The translations under genes were made by a program, and so were the position numbers. From assembly GCA_937901895.1 (NCBI GenBank), contig CALGTD010000022.1, positions 1 through 64,000 on the forward strand: 64,000 nucleotides of DNA, read 5' to 3'. Below, piece after piece: positions 8,654-19,861 of this stretch. The notes under the pieces were generated by a model. It worked only from the letters and a program-made list of their open reading frames with translations. It ran no database searches and was not told where the DNA came from. Origin of the DNA: an uncultured Spartobacteria bacterium (GTDB taxonomy: Bacteria > Verrucomicrobiota > Verrucomicrobiia > Chthoniobacterales > JAATET01). Positions within the stretch are counted from its first letter, which is position 1; each line of letters opens with the position of its first letter.

Positions 8654-9007
8654 ATGCAAATCCACCTCAGTCCACGGCACCTTGTCCTTACCGCCGCCAT
8701 CCATTCGCACGTCGCGGAAAAGATCGAGCACCTCGAGACGCTCACCGATCGCATCATCGCCGCGCATGTCGTGCTGCTCCACGACGAGACGAAGACGAAG
8801 CAGTATGTGGTGAAGGTTCACCTCGCCGTGCCGGGACCCGACATCCACGCGCAGGATGCCGAGACGGATCTCTACGCGGCGATCGACAAGGTCGCCGAGA
8901 AACTCGCGCGCCAGCTCCGCAAGCGAAAGACGAAGCTCGTGAGCACCAAGAAGCACAAGGCCCAGCTCGCCACCGAGAGCCGCAAGCGCGGCTACGCGCG
9001 CCGATAG
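8654..9007 (+). CDS. hpf: Ribosome hibernation-promoting factor (short HPF/RaiA type)
   Basis: 117 aa, matching the short HPF/YfiA family, which binds the 30S decoding region and keeps idle ribosomes inactive. Features: the MQIHLSPRHLVLTAAI strand-helix start, a middle VKVHLAVPGPDIHAQ strand, DLYAAIDKVAEKLARQL (the conserved D-Y-A-A-I-D helix) and a basic tail (RKRKTK..KKHKAQ). No C-terminal dimerisation domain, so not the long form. ATG 8654 gives the canonical N-terminus; the frame is open further upstream but there it overlaps the previous gene. Confidence 0.93.
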   Translation: MQIHLSPRHLVLTAAIHSHVAEKIEHLETLTDRIIAAHVVLLHDETKTKQYVVKVHLAVPGPDIHAQDAETDLYAAIDKVAEKLARQLRKRKTKLVSTKKHKAQLATESRKRGYARR

Positions 9008-9040
9008 TCGCCGAAGTTTTCACAGGGGCGAACGCGCACA

Positions 9041-9808
9041 ATGGAGGGCGAATACAAAGTCAAACTGGACGTCTTCGAGGGACCGCTCGACCTGCTGCTC
9101 TATTTGATCAAGCGGGACGAGGTGGACATCTACGACATCTCGATCGAGCGGATCACGAAGCAGTATCTCGAGTATCTCGACGCGTTCAAGATGCTCAACA
9201 TCGAGCTGGCCGGCGAGTTCATCGTGATGGCCGCAAACCTGCTCTATATCAAGAGCCGCACGCTGCTGCCCGTCGATCAGCAGATGGCTGAGGAGGACGC
9301 GGAGGAGGATGATCCGCGCTGGGAACTCATCCGCCAGCTCATCGAATACAAGAAGTTCAAGGAAGCCGCCGGAGTGCTTCGCGAGCGTGAAGCCGCCCAG
9401 GAGCAGCTCTTCGCCCGCGTGCCTGCCGCACCCGATCTCCCGGCCGGCGAGGAAAACCTCCTCGTCGAGGAGGTCGGCATCTTCGACCTCATCCGGGCCT
9501 TCCAGAACGTCCTCAAGCGCCGTGCGCCAAAGCAGGAGGACCTGCGCGAAATCTTCGCGGAAAATTTCACCGTCGCCGACAAGATCGACCACCTTCTACG
9601 GATTACCGGCGGCGGCGTGCCGCTGAAGTTCGAGGAAATGTTCCCCGAGCAGGCGACGCGCACCGAGATCGTTGTGACATTCCTCGCAATGCTGGAGCTG
9701 ATCCGTATGAAGCAGCTGCGCGTGAAGCAGGACGTCCACTTCGGTGAGATCTGGATCGAGCGCAATACCGACACCGTCCCGCTGTTTTCCACGCCCGCCG
9801 AATCATGA
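9041..9808 (+). CDS. scpA: Segregation and condensation protein A
   Basis: 255-aa kleisin subunit of the bacterial SMC-ScpAB condensin. Diagnostic N-terminus: VKLDVFEGPLDLLLYLI, then IYDISIERITKQYLEYL and LAGEFIVMAANLLYIKS. The C-terminal winged-helix (TEIVVTFLAMLELIRMKQL) binds the SMC head. Its stop overlaps the scpB start (ATGA at 9805-9808), so translation is coupled. No smc gene lies in the window. Confidence 0.97.
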   Translation: MEGEYKVKLDVFEGPLDLLLYLIKRDEVDIYDISIERITKQYLEYLDAFKMLNIELAGEFIVMAANLLYIKSRTLLPVDQQMAEEDAEEDDPRWELIRQLIEYKKFKEAAGVLREREAAQEQLFARVPAAPDLPAGEENLLVEEVGIFDLIRAFQNVLKRRAPKQEDLREIFAENFTVADKIDHLLRITGGGVPLKFEEMFPEQATRTEIVVTFLAMLELIRMKQLRVKQDVHFGEIWIERNTDTVPLFSTPAES

Positions 9809-10641
9809 GCGAGCAGACTCCTCCAGAGGGACCCACCCTCAAACACATCATCGAGGCGCTCATATTCGCTTCCCAGAAGCCGATTTCCGCGAAGGAAATT
9901 TCCGCCGTGCTGCGCGGTGCCGCCGATGCCGCGAAGGACAATCCGGTCGTGCAGGCGTTCGGAAAGGTGAAGGAAAACGAGATCATTGATGCGGTCGATG
10001 CCCTGAGCGCCGACTACGCAGCGGCCGGACATTCGTTCGAGATTCGCGAAACGGCCGCCGGATGGCAGCTCGTCAGCGCCGCGCCGTTCTCCCCGTGGCT
10101 GCGCCAGCTCTTTCCCGAGAACAAGCCCGCGCGCCTCAGCGCGCCCGCTCTTGAAACCCTCGCGATCATCGCCTACCGGCAGCCCGTTACGCGGGCCGAC
10201 ATCGAGGCGGTGCGCGGCGTGGCTGTCGACGGCGTGATGCAGACATTGCTCGATCGACAGCTCGTGAAGATCGCCGGTCGCGCCGACATTCCCGGCCGTC
10301 CGTTGCTCTACGAGACGACAAGCCATTTCATGGAACACTTCGGACTGCGCGATCTCGAGCAGCTGCCGAATGCGGCGGAACTTCGCCGCGCCGCCGCGGC
10401 GATCGCGGAGGCAAATGCCAAACCTGCGGAGACGCCTCCCGCCGACAGCCCATCGACCCCGGAGGAATCCCCCGCTGCTTCAGAGGAGTCCACACCGGAG
10501 GCAGGGACGCAGGAGTCTCCGGCCGAATCCGCGCAGGACGATGCCGCGGAACCGCCGGTGGAAGCGGTTCCCGCGCCGGAGCCGGTTTCCGAAGAGTCCA
10601 CCCCGCCCGGCGCAAACGAATCCGATCGCACAGAGTCATGA
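9805..10641 (+). CDS. scpB: Segregation and condensation protein B
   Basis: 278-aa ScpB, dimeric winged-helix partner of ScpA in the condensin complex. Family motifs: LKHIIEALIFASQKPISAKE at the start, FEIRETAAGWQLVS, then LSAPALETLAIIAYRQPVTR and DIEAVRGVAVDGV. After about residue 195 the protein runs into a Pro/Glu/Ala/Ser-rich acidic tail of some 80 residues with no fold signal, longer than in many ScpB proteins. Overlaps scpA and the next gene by ATGA junctions (9805 and 10638). Confidence 0.96.
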   Translation: MSEQTPPEGPTLKHIIEALIFASQKPISAKEISAVLRGAADAAKDNPVVQAFGKVKENEIIDAVDALSADYAAAGHSFEIRETAAGWQLVSAAPFSPWLRQLFPENKPARLSAPALETLAIIAYRQPVTRADIEAVRGVAVDGVMQTLLDRQLVKIAGRADIPGRPLLYETTSHFMEHFGLRDLEQLPNAAELRRAAAAIAEANAKPAETPPADSPSTPEESPAASEESTPEAGTQESPAESAQDDAAEPPVEAVPAPEPVSEESTPPGANESDRTES

Positions 10642-11477
10642 GTGAGCTTTCCACCATCCGCGAGAAGATCGATGCGATCGACACCGAGCTGCTGCGGCTG
10701 CTCAACGAGCGCGCGACCCTCGCCCTCGAGGTCGGCAAAATCAAGAGCCGCGACGGGCTGCCGATTTATGCGCCCGACCGCGAAATGACCCTTCTGCGCG
10801 GTCTCGTCGAGCGCAACCAGGGACCGCTCTCGCCGGTTGCGATCCGGGCAATCTACCGCGAGATCATGTCCGCCGCGCTCGCGCTGGAGAAGGACGTGGT
10901 GATCGCAGTGTCGGGACCGGAAGGCGGCGCGTGTCACCAGGCGGCGCGTGCGCGCTTTGGGTCGAGCGTGAGCTATTCGTTCTTTGGCGAGGTCTCCGAG
11001 TTGTTCGAGTCCGTGTCGCGTGGCGAGGCGGATTGCGGCGTGGTGCCGATCGAGGAGCCCGGTCATGGGTCGGTGAATCCGACACTCGATGCCCTTACGC
11101 AGACCGAATTGACGATCTGCGCGGAGATCGTTTCCTGCCCCGACGGATCGCCCGGGGAGTCGGAGGATTGCGCGCGGTATTTTGTGATGGCCCGCACGGC
11201 GGCGGCCATTTCCGGCAACGACCGCACCACGCTTCTGCTGCGTGTCGAGGACAAGCCGGGCGCGCTGCTCGATGCGCTTGAGCCGTTCCGCGACGCGGAG
11301 CTGAATCTCAATCACCTCGCGAGCCGGCCGGCGGCAAAGGGAAGCGACGACGTGTATTTCTTCGTCGAGGTCGATGGGCACAGCCGCGACGAAGCCTTTG
11401 CGGAGCTCCTGCGCGACCTGTCCCGCCGCTGCCGCGCCGTGAAAGTGCTCGGCAGCTATCCGCGCACGGCATTGTAG
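10638..11477 (+). CDS. Chorismate mutase with lobe-deleted prephenate dehydratase and ACT domain
   Basis: 279 aa with the order of a P-protein (PheA) but about 80 residues shorter. Residues 1-85 are an intact AroQ chorismate mutase (IREKIDAIDTELL, NERATLALEVGKIKS, APDREMTLL; the expected Arg, Lys, Asp and Glu are present). Residues 88-150 match the first half of prephenate dehydratase (VSGPEGGACHQAARARF, ADCGVVPIEEPGHGSV). The chain then jumps from TICAEIVS to EDCARYFVMAR, which aligns with the family N-x-TRF segment. The whole second lobe is absent and the catalytic Thr is Ala. A C-terminal ACT domain (GALLDALEPF) follows, but its ESRP motif reads ASRP. Chorismate mutase activity is likely; dehydratase activity is doubtful. 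The frame is continuous, with no sign of a recent frameshift. Overlaps scpB by 4 bp. Confidence 0.85.
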   Translation: MSELSTIREKIDAIDTELLRLLNERATLALEVGKIKSRDGLPIYAPDREMTLLRGLVERNQGPLSPVAIRAIYREIMSAALALEKDVVIAVSGPEGGACHQAARARFGSSVSYSFFGEVSELFESVSRGEADCGVVPIEEPGHGSVNPTLDALTQTELTICAEIVSCPDGSPGESEDCARYFVMARTAAAISGNDRTTLLLRVEDKPGALLDALEPFRDAELNLNHLASRPAAKGSDDVYFFVEVDGHSRDEAFAELLRDLSRRCRAVKVLGSYPRTAL

Positions 11478-11478
11478 G

Positions 11479-11500
11479 CCGCCCGGCTCATCTTGGGCGG
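11479..11500 (+). terminator. Weak hairpin after the chorismate mutase gene
   Basis: CCGCCC (11479-11484) pairs with GGGCGG (11495-11500) directly after the stop codon. It is followed by TTCCC rather than a T run, so it is at most a weak intrinsic terminator for the scpA-scpB-chorismate mutase unit. Confidence 0.4.
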
Positions 11501-11628
11501 TTCCCACGGCCGGGAGCGACGCATCCGGCCGGAGGGAACCCGTGGAGAGGGAGTGTGCGTGCGCGCCGTGCGGCTAAATCTTGCAAAGCCCTGCGCGATT
11601 GGCACTTTTCCAGCTAGTGAAAAAGGGG

Positions 11629-13101
11629 ATGTTTACGGATTACGACGTCGGGGGGTTCTTCGACGAGATGTTCACCCCGGCCGGAGAGGTTCGCCCCCAT
11701 TATGCGCCCCTGCTCGAGCGATTCGCCTCGATGGAGCACTCCGAGTTTCAGCGCAAGGTCGCGATGGCGGAGAATTCCTATCTGAGCCAGGGCATCACGT
11801 TCACCGTCTACAGTGGCGATGAAGGCACGGAGCGCATCTTTCCGTTCGACCTGATTCCGCGGATCGTTCCGGCGGACGAGTGGGCGCATATCGAGCGCGG
11901 TCTGGAGCAGCGGCTCACCGCGCTGAACATGTTCCTGCACGACATCTATCACGACCAGCGCATCCTCAAGGAAAAGGTCATTCCTGAGGAGGTCATCCGC
12001 AGCGCGAAGCATTTCCGGCCCGAGTTCATGGGCTTCGACGTGCCGAAGAACATCTACATTCATGTCTGCGGCACCGACCTCATCCGCGACGACAGCGGCC
12101 AATATCTGGTGCTCGAAGACAACGGTCGATGCCCGTCCGGCGTCTCCTACGTGCTGGAAAACCGACAGGCGATGAAACGCGTTTTCCCGCGGCTCTTCTC
12201 GAAATATCCCGTCCGTCCGGTGGACCGCTACCCGCAGGAGCTGCTGTCCGTGCTCCGTTACATCGCACCCGGCGGCAAACCTGATCCCGTCTGCGCCGTG
12301 CTTACGCCCGGCATCTACAACTCGGCGTATTTCGAGCATTCGTTCCTCGCGCGCGAGATGGGTATCGAGATTGTCGTGGGAGCGGATCTCGTTGTGGAAA
12401 ACCGCCGCGTCTACATGAAAACGACGCGCGGACTCCAGCAGGTGGACGTGATTTACCGGCGCATCGATGACGATTTCCTCGACCCGCAGGTCTTCCGGAA
12501 GGACTCCGTCCTCGGCGTGCCCGGTCTCGTCGATGCCTACCGCGCCGGCAATGTCGCGCTTGCAAACTCGATCGGCACCGGCGTGGCCGACGACAAGGTC
12601 ACCTATTACTACGTCCCGCGGATGATCGAGTTTTATCTCGGCGAGAAACCCATCCTGCCGAACGTGCAAACGTGGCTGTCCGCCGAGGAGGACGACCGGA
12701 AATACATCCTCGAAAACGTCGGCAATCTCGTCATCAAGGCAGCCAACGAGAGCGGCGGCTACGGGATGCTGATCGGCCCGCAGGCGACGAAGGAAGAGAT
12801 CGAGAAATTCCGCCAGGCCATCATTGCGGATCCACGCGGCTATGTCGCCCAGCCGGTCATCTCGCTTTCGCGCTCGCCGTCGTATTGCGATGGAGTCATC
12901 GAGGGCCGGCACATCGATCTGCGGCCCTATGTGCTGTGCGGGGAGAAGACCACGATCATTCCCGGCGGTCTCACCCGCGTCGCGCTTCGCAAGGGGTCCC
13001 TCGTGGTGAACTCGTCGCAGGGCGGCGGCAGCAAGGACACCTGGGTGCTCGATAGCGAAGACGAGCCCTTGCAATTCCAAAGCCAGTCCCGGACGCCATG
13101 A
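11629..13101 (+). CDS. Circularly permuted ATP-grasp type 2 protein
   Basis: 490-aa member of the circularly permuted ATP-grasp family (DUF404/DUF407). Signatures: [20 protein letters not shown] at the N-terminus, [20 protein letters not shown] (metal/ATP site), [26 protein letters not shown] (glycine-rich ATP loop) and [12 protein letters not shown]. Known of the family: ATP-grasp proteins make carboxylate-amine bonds; this group is predicted, not proven, to ligate peptides or amino acids and is usually encoded next to an alpha-E protein, as here. ATG 11629 is chosen at the family N-terminus; in-frame GTG 11617 is an alternative. No transglutaminase-like gene follows, unlike in many related clusters. 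Confidence 0.9.
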   Translation: MFTDYDVGGFFDEMFTPAGEVRPHYAPLLERFASMEHSEFQRKVAMAENSYLSQGITFTVYSGDEGTERIFPFDLIPRIVPADEWAHIERGLEQRLTALNMFLHDIYHDQRILKEKVIPEEVIRSAKHFRPEFMGFDVPKNIYIHVCGTDLIRDDSGQYLVLEDNGRCPSGVSYVLENRQAMKRVFPRLFSKYPVRPVDRYPQELLSVLRYIAPGGKPDPVCAVLTPGIYNSAYFEHSFLAREMGIEIVVGADLVVENRRVYMKTTRGLQQVDVIYRRIDDDFLDPQVFRKDSVLGVPGLVDAYRAGNVALANSIGTGVADDKVTYYYVPRMIEFYLGEKPILPNVQTWLSAEEDDRKYILENVGNLVIKAANESGGYGMLIGPQATKEEIEKFRQAIIADPRGYVAQPVISLSRSPSYCDGVIEGRHIDLRPYVLCGEKTTIIPGGLTRVALRKGSLVVNSSQGGGSKDTWVLDSEDEPLQFQSQSRTP

Positions 13102-13186
13102 GCGGTTCGAAATTCCATGCCAGAGAGTCGAAGCAGGTGAACGGCGATGCCCCCGCCCTCCCCCGCCCATTCCTTTCCTTCCTCCC

Positions 13187-14170
13187 ATGCTGAGCCGCGT
13201 CGCCGATTCCTGCTACTGGATGAGCCGCTACATCGAGCGGGCTGAAACCAACGCGCGCCTGCTCAATGTGAACATGGCGCTCATGCTCGATCTCGAGGAT
13301 GCCGACACGACGTCGGTGAAGCGGCATTGGGAGCCGGTGCTTGCCACGCTCGAGGATCAGGAGCTCTTCAATGAGCTCTACGACAGCGTCTCGGCCGAGT
13401 CGGTCATGGAGTTTGTCACCTTCGAAAAGAAGAATCCGAACTCGGTCTTCTCCTGCATCTGCGCGGCCCGCGAGAACGCGCGCACGGTGCGCGAACAGAT
13501 CTCGAGCGAAATGTGGGAGCGGCTGAACACGCTCTACCTCTACCTGCGCAGCGAGCAGGCGCGGCATGACTACCGCCAGGCTCCCTACGATTTTTACCGC
13601 AGCATCGTCGACGGTTCGCATCTCTTCCAGGGGATCACCGACGCGACGATGACGCACGGCGAGGGCTGGGATTTCATCCAGGTCGGCAAATACCTGGAAC
13701 GCGCGGATTCGACCTCCCGCGTGCTCGACATCAAATACCACATCCTCCTGCCGCACGGGGAAATGGTCGGCGGCAATGTGGACCTCACGCAGTGGATGGC
13801 CGTGCTCCGTTCGTGCAGTGCGTTCGAGGCGTATCTCAAGATTCGCGTGGGGCACGTGTCCGCGTGGGATGTCGCGGAATTCCTGATCCTGCACCCGACG
13901 TTTCCCCGGTCGATCCGCTTCTGCGTCGACAGCATGGACCGCGCGATCCACCGCATTTCCGGCAGCCGCATTGCGGGATCCCACAACGAGACCGAGCGCC
14001 TTTCCGGCATGCTCCGGGCGAGCATCGACTACGCAACGATCGACGGCATCATGCGCGGAGGCCTGCACGAATACCTCGATGCCACCCAGCTCCGGCTGAT
14101 CGAGATCTCCGATGCCCTCGTAAAGACCTACTGCGAGTGGCTCGACGGAGGCGGCCGCGCGGTTGCGTAG
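13187..14170 (+). CDS. Alpha-E domain-containing protein (DUF403)
   Basis: 327-aa all-helical protein. It opens with the hallmark MLSRVADSCYWMSRYIERAE and later has GITDATMTHGEGWDFIQVGKYLERAD, the conserved alpha-E core. Family knowledge: alpha-E proteins occur almost always next to circularly permuted ATP-grasp proteins and are thought to act with them. The partner gene ends 85 bp upstream on the same strand, so a shared transcript is likely. Biochemical role unknown. Confidence 0.9.
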   Translation: MLSRVADSCYWMSRYIERAETNARLLNVNMALMLDLEDADTTSVKRHWEPVLATLEDQELFNELYDSVSAESVMEFVTFEKKNPNSVFSCICAARENARTVREQISSEMWERLNTLYLYLRSEQARHDYRQAPYDFYRSIVDGSHLFQGITDATMTHGEGWDFIQVGKYLERADSTSRVLDIKYHILLPHGEMVGGNVDLTQWMAVLRSCSAFEAYLKIRVGHVSAWDVAEFLILHPTFPRSIRFCVDSMDRAIHRISGSRIAGSHNETERLSGMLRASIDYATIDGIMRGGLHEYLDATQLRLIEISDALVKTYCEWLDGGGRAVA

Positions 14171-14197
14171 AAGTTCCGAAGGCGAAAGCGGTTCGCT

Positions 14198-15121
14198 CTA
14201 CGGCTTGTTGGCAATCGCGAGGATCGTCTGGAAGTGCGGCGCCTGCTTCTCGCGGGATACCGTCGAGATCTGCACGTCGCGGAATCCCGCCGACTTGAGC
14301 ATCTGGTCGAGCTCCACCTCGGAGAAGCCCAGCCACACGTGTGCGTAGAGTTCGCGCGCCTGCTCGTAGCTGTGGCTCGCAAGGTCGAGAATGACGATGC
14401 GGCCGCCGGGGCGGAGGATGCGGTGCGCTTCGGCGATCGCGGCCGATGGACTCGACGCATGGTGCAGCGCCTGGCTGAACAGCGCGATGTCCACCTCGCC
14501 GTCGCCAATGGGCGGCGCCTCGATGTCGCCAAGGCGGTATTCGAGATTCGTGAAACCGTGCTCGCGGGCGAGATTGGAGCCGAACTCGACCATCATTTCC
14601 GAATTGTCGATGGCGATCACCTTCTTCGCGCGGCGGGCGAGGAGCTGGGAAAGCGTGCCCTCGCCGGCGCCGAGGTCGGCGATGACCATGGGGGGGAGCA
14701 GATGCAGCAGCGCGTGCGCGAGCGCCTGCCACGAGCGGCCGGGAATGTAGGTGCGGCCGAATTTTCCGGCGAGCCGGTTGAAATACTCCGCCGCGCGATC
14801 CTTGCGCCGGGCGAGCACGAGCGCGAGCGCGGCCTGGTCGCGCCGGACCTCGGGAATCTCCTCGCTGGCGAGCTGCACGAGGTTCGCGAGTTCCAGACCC
14901 TTGGGCAGCGTGGCGCGGTAGAAAATGTTTTTGCCGACGCGCCGGTCGGTCACGAAACCTTCGCGTTTGACGAGCGCGAGGCTGGCCGAGATGCGGCTCT
15001 GGCCCATGCCGAGAATCTCCTGCAACTCGGCGACGGTAAGCTCCTCGTCACGCAGCAGCCGAAGCAGCCGGAGACGGGTGGGATCCGACAATACGCGGAA
15101 CGACTTGAGGAGCGACGCCAT
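14198..15121 (-). CDS. ArsR-type HTH fused to SAM-dependent methyltransferase
   Basis: 307-aa two-domain protein. Residues 1-85 are an ArsR/SmtB winged helix (LKSFRVLSDPTRLRLLRLL, ELQEILGMGQSRISASLALV recognition helix). No obvious metal-binding Cys pair is seen. Residues 130-300 form a class I methyltransferase: VIADLGAGEGTLSQLLA (SAM loop), IDNSEMMVEF, ALHHASSP and ILRPGGRIVILDLASH. Known: a related ArsR-family regulator in Proteobacteria, SahR, responds to S-adenosylhomocysteine and controls SAM recycling genes. This gene sits about 2 kb from metK-ahcY with only a transporter between, so a similar role is plausible but inferred. ATG 15119-15121 fits the HTH start; ATG 15137-15139 is an alternative. 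Confidence 0.85.
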   Translation of the reverse strand: MASLLKSFRVLSDPTRLRLLRLLRDEELTVAELQEILGMGQSRISASLALVKREGFVTDRRVGKNIFYRATLPKGLELANLVQLASEEIPEVRRDQAALALVLARRKDRAAEYFNRLAGKFGRTYIPGRSWQALAHALLHLLPPMVIADLGAGEGTLSQLLARRAKKVIAIDNSEMMVEFGSNLAREHGFTNLEYRLGDIEAPPIGDGEVDIALFSQALHHASSPSAAIAEAHRILRPGGRIVILDLASHSYEQARELYAHVWLGFSEVELDQMLKSAGFRDVQISTVSREKQAPHFQTILAIANKP

Positions 15122-15246
15122 GGGAACGGGCGGGAACATCGCAGGTTTTTGCGAATCGGAAAACCCTTCGCTGCGCGGCGTGAGGCGGCTCACGAATGAT
15201 TTCTGGACGTCGGCACGATTCCCGCTTCGATAGGTGGGAGCAGGAC

Positions 15247-16962
15247 ATGACGTCCAGGAAGCTCTTTTATCCTCGGTCACTCGAGTTGTTATCCGGCAAA
15301 TACCGGCCCGCCGATCTCGCCTCCGACGCGATGGCCGGTGTGACGGTTGGCCTCATCGCGCTGCCGCTGGCGCTCGCATTGGGCATCGCAAGCATCCCGC
15401 AAGGCGTCGCCACGCCGTATCCCCCACCCGCGCTCGGCATCTTCACGGCCATCATCGCCGGCTTTTTGATTTCCGCCCTCGGCGGCAGCCGCGTGCAGAT
15501 CGGCGGCCCGACGGCGGCTTTCATTCCGGTGGTGCTGATGATTGTCGAAAAGCACGGCTATGGCGGACTCGTGCTCGCGACGCTCATGGCCGGCGTGATC
15601 CTTGTCATCATGGGGTTCGCGCGGCTTGGAACCCTCATCAAGTTCATCCCGTGGCCAGTCACGAGCGGGTTCACCACGGGCATTGCGGTGGCGATCATGG
15701 CCACGCAGGCGGGCGATCTGCTCGGCATCCGCGCGGAGACCGCGCCGCCGCGCGAATTTCTGGAGCGCGTGCATTGGCTGTGGGAAAATCTGGGCGGATT
15801 TCATCTCCCCAGCACCCTTCTTACCGCCGCTTGTGTTGCGGTCATTGCCTTCTGGCCGCGGCTCGGTCTGAAACGCATCCCCGGCTCGATCGTGGCCATG
15901 CTTGGCGCGACGGGTGTGGTCGCCGTGTTTGGCCTGCAGGAGGGCGCGGGCATCGCGACGATCGGTTCGAAGTTTGGCGAACACGCGATCCCGGCCGGAC
16001 TGCCGCCCATTCGCTGGCCGGAGTTCGACCTCGCCGTGCTGCGCGATCTCATCGGACCCGCCACCGCGATTGCCATGCTCGGCGCAATCGAGTCGCTGCT
16101 CTCCGCCGTGGTTGCGGACGGCCTTGCCAACGACCGGCACGACAGCAACACCGAGCTCATCGCCCAGGGCGTCGCGAACATCGTGTGCCCCTTCTTCGGC
16201 GGTCTGCCAGCCACCGGCGCGATCGCCCGCACGTCTGCAAACATTTCCTCCGGCGCGCGGTCACCGATTGCCGGCATCGTTCACGCGCTCACGCTGCTTG
16301 CAATCGTGCTGCTCTTTGCGCGCTGGGCGGTGTTTGTGCCGGTGCCGGCGATGTCGGCCGTGCTCCTCATGGTCGCGCTGCGCATGGGCGAATGGCACGA
16401 GCTGGGTCGCCTCCGCCGCATGCCCCGCAGCGACGCGATCGTGCTTCTCACGACGTTCTCGCTCACGGTGATCTTCGACCTCGTGATCGCGGTCGAGGTC
16501 GGCATGGTCCTCGCGGCCATCCTCTTCATCAAACGCGTCTCCGAGACGACCGAGGTCTCGCGCGTGCTCTCCAACGACGAGCTCGAGTCACCCAAGCAGC
16601 TCGCGCAGGGCAAGGACATCCCGGACGGGGTGGTCGTCTACCGGATCTTTGGACCGTTCCTCTTCGGAGCGGCGGAGAAAATGGAGGACGCCCTTGGCCG
16701 GATGGAAAAAATGCCGCGGGTTCTGATCCTGCGCCTTCACCTCGTGACGGCGATGGACGCCACGGCGCTCAATGTCCTCGAAAGCATTGTCGAGCGGTTC
16801 CACCACCATAATGGGCAGGTCATTTTAAGCGGATTGCACCGGCAGCCGTTTGCGATGCTCCGGCAGGCGGGCTTCATCGACACGATCGGCCGGAAAAATT
16901 TCTGCGCCCACTTCGACGCCGCCCTCGCCCGTGCCCGGGACATCCTTGGCGGGAAAAGCTGA
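15247..16962 (+). CDS. SulP family anion transporter with STAS domain
   Basis: 571-aa inner-membrane SulP/SLC26 transporter. About 10-12 hydrophobic segments span residues 25-430. The family signature appears early (GLIALPLALALGIASIPQGV, then GGSRVQIGGPTAAFIPVV). A cytoplasmic STAS domain covers roughly 460-560 (VVVYRIFGPFLFGAAEKM, VLILRLHLVTAMDATALNVLE). Substrates in the family include sulfate, bicarbonate and dicarboxylates, and sequence does not decide between them. ATG 15247 follows a GGAG-type site about 10 bp upstream. Divergent from the ArsR-methyltransferase gene and upstream of metK; sulfate uptake feeding methionine/SAM synthesis would fit but is inference. Confidence 0.92.
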   Translation: MTSRKLFYPRSLELLSGKYRPADLASDAMAGVTVGLIALPLALALGIASIPQGVATPYPPPALGIFTAIIAGFLISALGGSRVQIGGPTAAFIPVVLMIVEKHGYGGLVLATLMAGVILVIMGFARLGTLIKFIPWPVTSGFTTGIAVAIMATQAGDLLGIRAETAPPREFLERVHWLWENLGGFHLPSTLLTAACVAVIAFWPRLGLKRIPGSIVAMLGATGVVAVFGLQEGAGIATIGSKFGEHAIPAGLPPIRWPEFDLAVLRDLIGPATAIAMLGAIESLLSAVVADGLANDRHDSNTELIAQGVANIVCPFFGGLPATGAIARTSANISSGARSPIAGIVHALTLLAIVLLFARWAVFVPVPAMSAVLLMVALRMGEWHELGRLRRMPRSDAIVLLTTFSLTVIFDLVIAVEVGMVLAAILFIKRVSETTEVSRVLSNDELESPKQLAQGKDIPDGVVVYRIFGPFLFGAAEKMEDALGRMEKMPRVLILRLHLVTAMDATALNVLESIVERFHHHNGQVILSGLHRQPFAMLRQAGFIDTIGRKNFCAHFDAALARARDILGGKS

Positions 16963-17052
16963 CCTGCCCCGGTCGGTTCGTTACCGCGTCAAACGTCGAC
17001 TTTTTGAGGCTCATCGGCCGTTCCGGCTGCCGGCACGGCAACTCCCGGCAGG

Positions 17053-17081
17053 TTGACATCCCCTTGAAGGCAACCTATGAA
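17053..17081 (+). promoter_or_regulatory. Near-consensus sigma-70 promoter of metK
   Basis: TTGACA (17053-17058), 17 bp, TATGAA (17076-17081), ending 36 bp before the metK ATG. A 6-bp inverted repeat, AGGTTG (17050-17055) / CAACCT (17071-17076), overlaps the -35 and the edge of the -10 and could be an operator. A second hairpin (CTGCCGG / CCGGCAG, 17027-17051) lies just upstream and may end the SulP transcript. Confidence 0.6.
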
Positions 17082-17117
17082 GACATGCTGATATCTTAAT
17101 AAGTTCCATTTTCCGCC

Positions 17118-18338
<1,221 letters not shown>

Positions 18339-18353
18339 CAGAAATCCATCAAC

Positions 18354-19778
<1,425 letters not shown>

Positions 19779-19793
19779 GGCTCAAACACGGGC

Positions 19794-19830
19794 TCCGGAC
19801 GCCGGGCGGAGCATTTCCGCCCGTTCCGGA
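19794..19830. terminator. Hairpin between convergent ahcY and DUF885 genes
   Basis: Nested stem: TCCGGA (19794-19799) and CGGGCGGA (19803-19810), loop GCATT, then TCCGCCCG (19816-19823) and TCCGGA (19825-19830). The stem is strong but has no long T run. It sits between two convergent stop codons and could act on both transcripts. Confidence 0.6.
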
Positions 19831-19861
19831 TTGCCGAAACCATCCCGGGAGCGGATGCGCG

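Noticed and set aside
10430..10630. Frameshift or fusion at the Pro/Glu-rich end of scpB
   Set aside because: The tail stays in frame and ends in an ATGA overlap with the next gene; acidic low-complexity tails occur in ScpB proteins.
16963..17117. SAM or SAH riboswitch in the metK leader
   Set aside because: GGCAAC and GGCAACC phrases recall riboswitch cores, but the rest of SAM-I/IV, SAM-II or SAH consensus is missing, and the TTGACA-17-TATGAA promoter lies downstream of most of this sequence, leaving a leader of only about 30 nt.
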